64,000 nucleotides of DNA, taken from assembly GCF_020360975.1 (NCBI RefSeq), contig NW_025408667.1, positions 8,184,001 to 8,248,000 of the forward strand, in the 5' to 3' direction. The notes below the pieces were generated by a model. That model made no database searches. It worked only from the letters and a program-made list of their open reading frames with translations, and was not told where the DNA came from. Shown here piece by piece: positions 62,020 through 64,000 of the stretch (position 1 is the stretch's first letter; each line of letters starts with the position of its first letter). The position numbers were made by a program, and so were the translations under genes. This stretch comes from Hirsutella rhossiliensis. Its lineage: Eukaryota; Ascomycota; Sordariomycetes; Hypocreales; Ophiocordycipitaceae.

Positions 62020-63684
62020 ATGTCCCCAGAAGCCCAGCTCGAAGAAATATGCGACCAGATGCAGGCACTAGACATCCAAGCATCCGCATTCCGACAAATT
62101 AATATCGACCTTTGGGACAACGATATCACACACGACGAAAAGGACAAGATCGCAGTAACGACATATGTGGCAAAGTTCATATTCATCGTTCAATCTGGCA
62201 GTGATCAAGGATACGACCTCCTTGGTTACTTCCAACAGCATTTTGAAGAATGGACCGAAGACACATGGGACCGCGCCCGAATGAATACAAGAGAGCCCTC
62301 AGGAAACTACTAAGGAAAAGAGGTATCTACACAGGTTCACAAAGGGGAAATTCGCAACACAATTTCTCATATTACAAACTATCGAGAACTGACAAACCTG
62401 GCCAGAGCAGGAGTTTACGGAGATGGTGTTTGATGAGAGGACTGCTGCCTTCAGGAGGCAGACAGCATTACTAGGATCAAATGCTTCCACTAATCCCCAT
62501 CCGTCTCAACCTCCTTCACCATCAGTTACGCCCTTAGCAGCACCTCATCAAGGTCTTAACGAACCACAACCTATTAAGACCCTAACGAGCCCTCCTAACG
62601 CACCTACTCCTGCTCCGACTATCCAAGATAAACCTGCTCCGACCTCTCTTACTATTCATCCGACTTCCTACCGCTTCCAGAACCCCGATCTCGTCCAACC
62701 CGTCACCAACTCCATCCCCGAACACTTATCCGGCCCTGCAACCTTTGGAGAATACATGAAACTCCCCCCGGATAACATCCCGAACGCTATCGTCGATAGC
62801 GACATCCAGCAGAAGTTTATGAAGACCTGGAACAAAGATCGGAACTACACAGGAGAGCCGTACGATCTCCTTGATGATAAGCTCCGCCTCTTCTTAAGCA
62901 ACTGCTCTCATATCCCAGTGAAACCATCACAATTTCACGCACTCTTTCCCCGGATCCTTGATGGAAGAGCCCAAAGATTCTATCTTGATAAGATCACATG
63001 GGCTACGACGTTCCGACAAGCGTATGATATCTTCAAACAACACTTTGACACGGAAGTCAACCATGTCCACTACCATACTGACTGGACAACAATAACCTTC
63101 AACTCCATCCGTGCCCAAGATGCTTCGAAGACCCCCCACGAAGTGCTTCAAATCCTCTTTGATAAGCTTCAGCTCTGCCAACGAGCCCTTGGCAGGGAGT
63201 ACGCAGGAGACCTCCAACTGCGTACAACGCTTATGAAAGCATGCCGTGGAGTACCCGAACTCCAATACGCTCTTTTCAAACCCGCCGATAACGTCGAGCA
63301 CCTTCTTGCAGATCTTCGTGCATCCGTTGAAACCCATCTTGCCCTCATAACAACTTCTCAATTTCCCTTGACTTTGCTGGATCATTTGATCATAACGATC
63401 CACACCATCAGTACTACCTCGACCGTCGATACAATAACAACCGCTCTCGAGGTAGATACGGATATTCAGGTCAACGACCCAGCCGCGGATACAGACAAAG
63501 CTACAACCGTGGAAACTACCGGCCTCAAAGCCGTAGTAACTACAATCATAGCTACAGTAACCGAAACTGGACGAAGAAGTGTTTTGTTTGTGGACAAGAA
63601 GGCTGTTGGTCAACTAAACACTCTACGGATGAACGGCAAAGGCCAAGGACCAACATATCACTCAATGTCACTTCATAGGTGTAC
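62020..63684 (+). pseudogene. Retrotransposon Gag, frame-shifted
   Basis: Begins MSPEAQLEEICDQMQALDIQ at 62,020. It changes frame near 62,300 and again near 62,420 before the long central frame (62,423-63,360). That frame has a Pro/Thr-rich spacer, then the Gag core with WNKDRNYTGEPYDLLDDKL and KACRGVPELQYALFKP. At about 63,355 the meaningful frame shifts again into an Arg/Tyr/Asn-rich basic stretch and the zinc knuckle KCFVCGQEGCWSTKH. The basic tract and knuckle bind nucleic acid in Gag proteins. At least three frame breaks make this copy defective, unless programmed frameshifting explains one of them. Confidence 0.7.
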
Positions 63685-63731
63685 AACTCACGGACATCGG
63701 AGGCTATATTCTAGACTACGAAGGTCATGAG

Positions 63732-64000
63732 ATGAGCAGCTTTGATGACACTGAAGATACATGGGAAGAACATGACAATAGCACCAACGATCACCCGGAA
63801 CAATGGCAAGCAAGCCAAATGCTCTGTCAACAGGCATTCAATCATTTGATCACAGGAGAAGACGTCTATCAGACGGATCAAACCGTTGTTCCAGCCTCGC
63901 AATTTATTATTGAAGATCGCTATTCAAGGATAGATTCCAAGGTATCATGATCGACACAGGTGCAGCAACATTTTCCACAGCAGGATACTCTCAGTACATC
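63732..64000 (+). pseudogene. Retrotransposon protease start (partial, frame-shifted)
   Basis: An acidic linker (SSFDDTEDTWEEHDN) is followed by a frame shift and the aspartic-protease active-site block IMIDTGAATFSTAG near 63,945-63,985. In retroelements DTGA is the catalytic Asp loop. The domain is cut by the window edge. Confidence 0.6.

Larger units (their letters stand above)
61374..64000 (+). mobile_element. LTR retrotransposon, 5' part, not RIP-mutated
   Basis: Composition changes abruptly at 61,374 to normal, starting TGTAGGAATGTATC. A segment from here to about 61,605 (ending CGTCACA) could be a 5' LTR of about 230 bp, but the 3' copy is outside the window so this is untested. Downstream are gag (62,020 on), a CCHC-like zinc knuckle near 63,575 and an aspartic protease start near 63,945. 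The element leaves the right edge of the window. Confidence 0.7.

Noticed and set aside
62927..63613. 228-codon minus-strand frame, Cys-rich
   Set aside because: Antisense to Gag, which has a recognisable core and zinc knuckle on the plus strand.
1..64000. CRISPR arrays, bacterial operons or rRNA genes
   Set aside because: None seen; genes have spliceosomal introns and the window is a eukaryotic fungal chromosome segment.

Overview
The window comes from a filamentous ascomycete, most likely a Sordariomycete. The evidence is spliced genes with short introns (about 45-120 bp, GT..CTRAY/CTAAT..AG), secreted HsbA-like and Egh16/Gas1-like proteins, a fungal secondary-metabolite cluster, and a 12 kb AT-rich island that looks mutated by RIP (repeat-induced point mutation). 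No species can be named from sequence alone.

Left part (1-24.5 kb): mostly single-copy host genes on the minus strand. These are an HsbA-like secreted protein (1.35-1.88 kb), an MFS transporter (4.0-5.7), a 2-oxoglutarate/Fe(II) oxygenase (6.35-7.4), an NCS1 nucleobase permease (11.8-14.0), a DHA2-type MFS exporter (15.9-18.0) and a many-intron pyruvate carboxylase paralogue (20.0-24.5). One plus-strand gene encodes an Egh16/Gas1-like protein with an odd Asn/Gly/Lys-Asn-Gln tail (10.1-11.45). The spaces are long and gene-poor. One holds a clear 240 bp MITE with 15 bp inverted repeats and TA duplications (14,987-15,226).

Centre (27.8-47.8 kb): a meroterpenoid cluster. It holds an FAD epoxidase, a Pyr4-family membrane terpene cyclase, a short-chain dehydrogenase, a UbiA prenyltransferase, a GGPP synthase and a non-reducing PKS (SAT-KS-AT-PT-ACP-CMeT, no thioesterase). 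This set matches fungal diterpenoid alpha-pyrone pathways of the subglutinol/higginsianin type. In that logic the PKS makes a methylated pyrone, UbiA joins it to GGPP, the flavoenzyme epoxidises the terminal alkene, the cyclase closes the decalin, and the SDR tailors it. I see no P450 and no pathway regulator.

Key observation: a 2,647 bp hAT transposon (35,993-38,639) with matching terminal inverted repeats and a perfect 8 bp target duplication (GTCCCAAC) sits inside the first codons of the GGPP synthase. The original ATG (35,983) is stranded 2.65 kb upstream of the rest of the gene, which is otherwise intact. The cluster may therefore be silent, leaky through an ATG supplied by the transposon end, or dependent on another GGPP synthase.

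Right part (47.9-64 kb): a LINE reverse-transcriptase remnant 104 bp after the PKS, then about 12.4 kb of TA-rich sequence without long open frames. In it I can read two decayed Gypsy pol regions, one on each strand (about 51-55 kb plus; 57.5-61 kb minus). The island ends sharply at about 61,374, where a non-RIPed LTR element (gag, zinc knuckle, protease start) begins and leaves the window.
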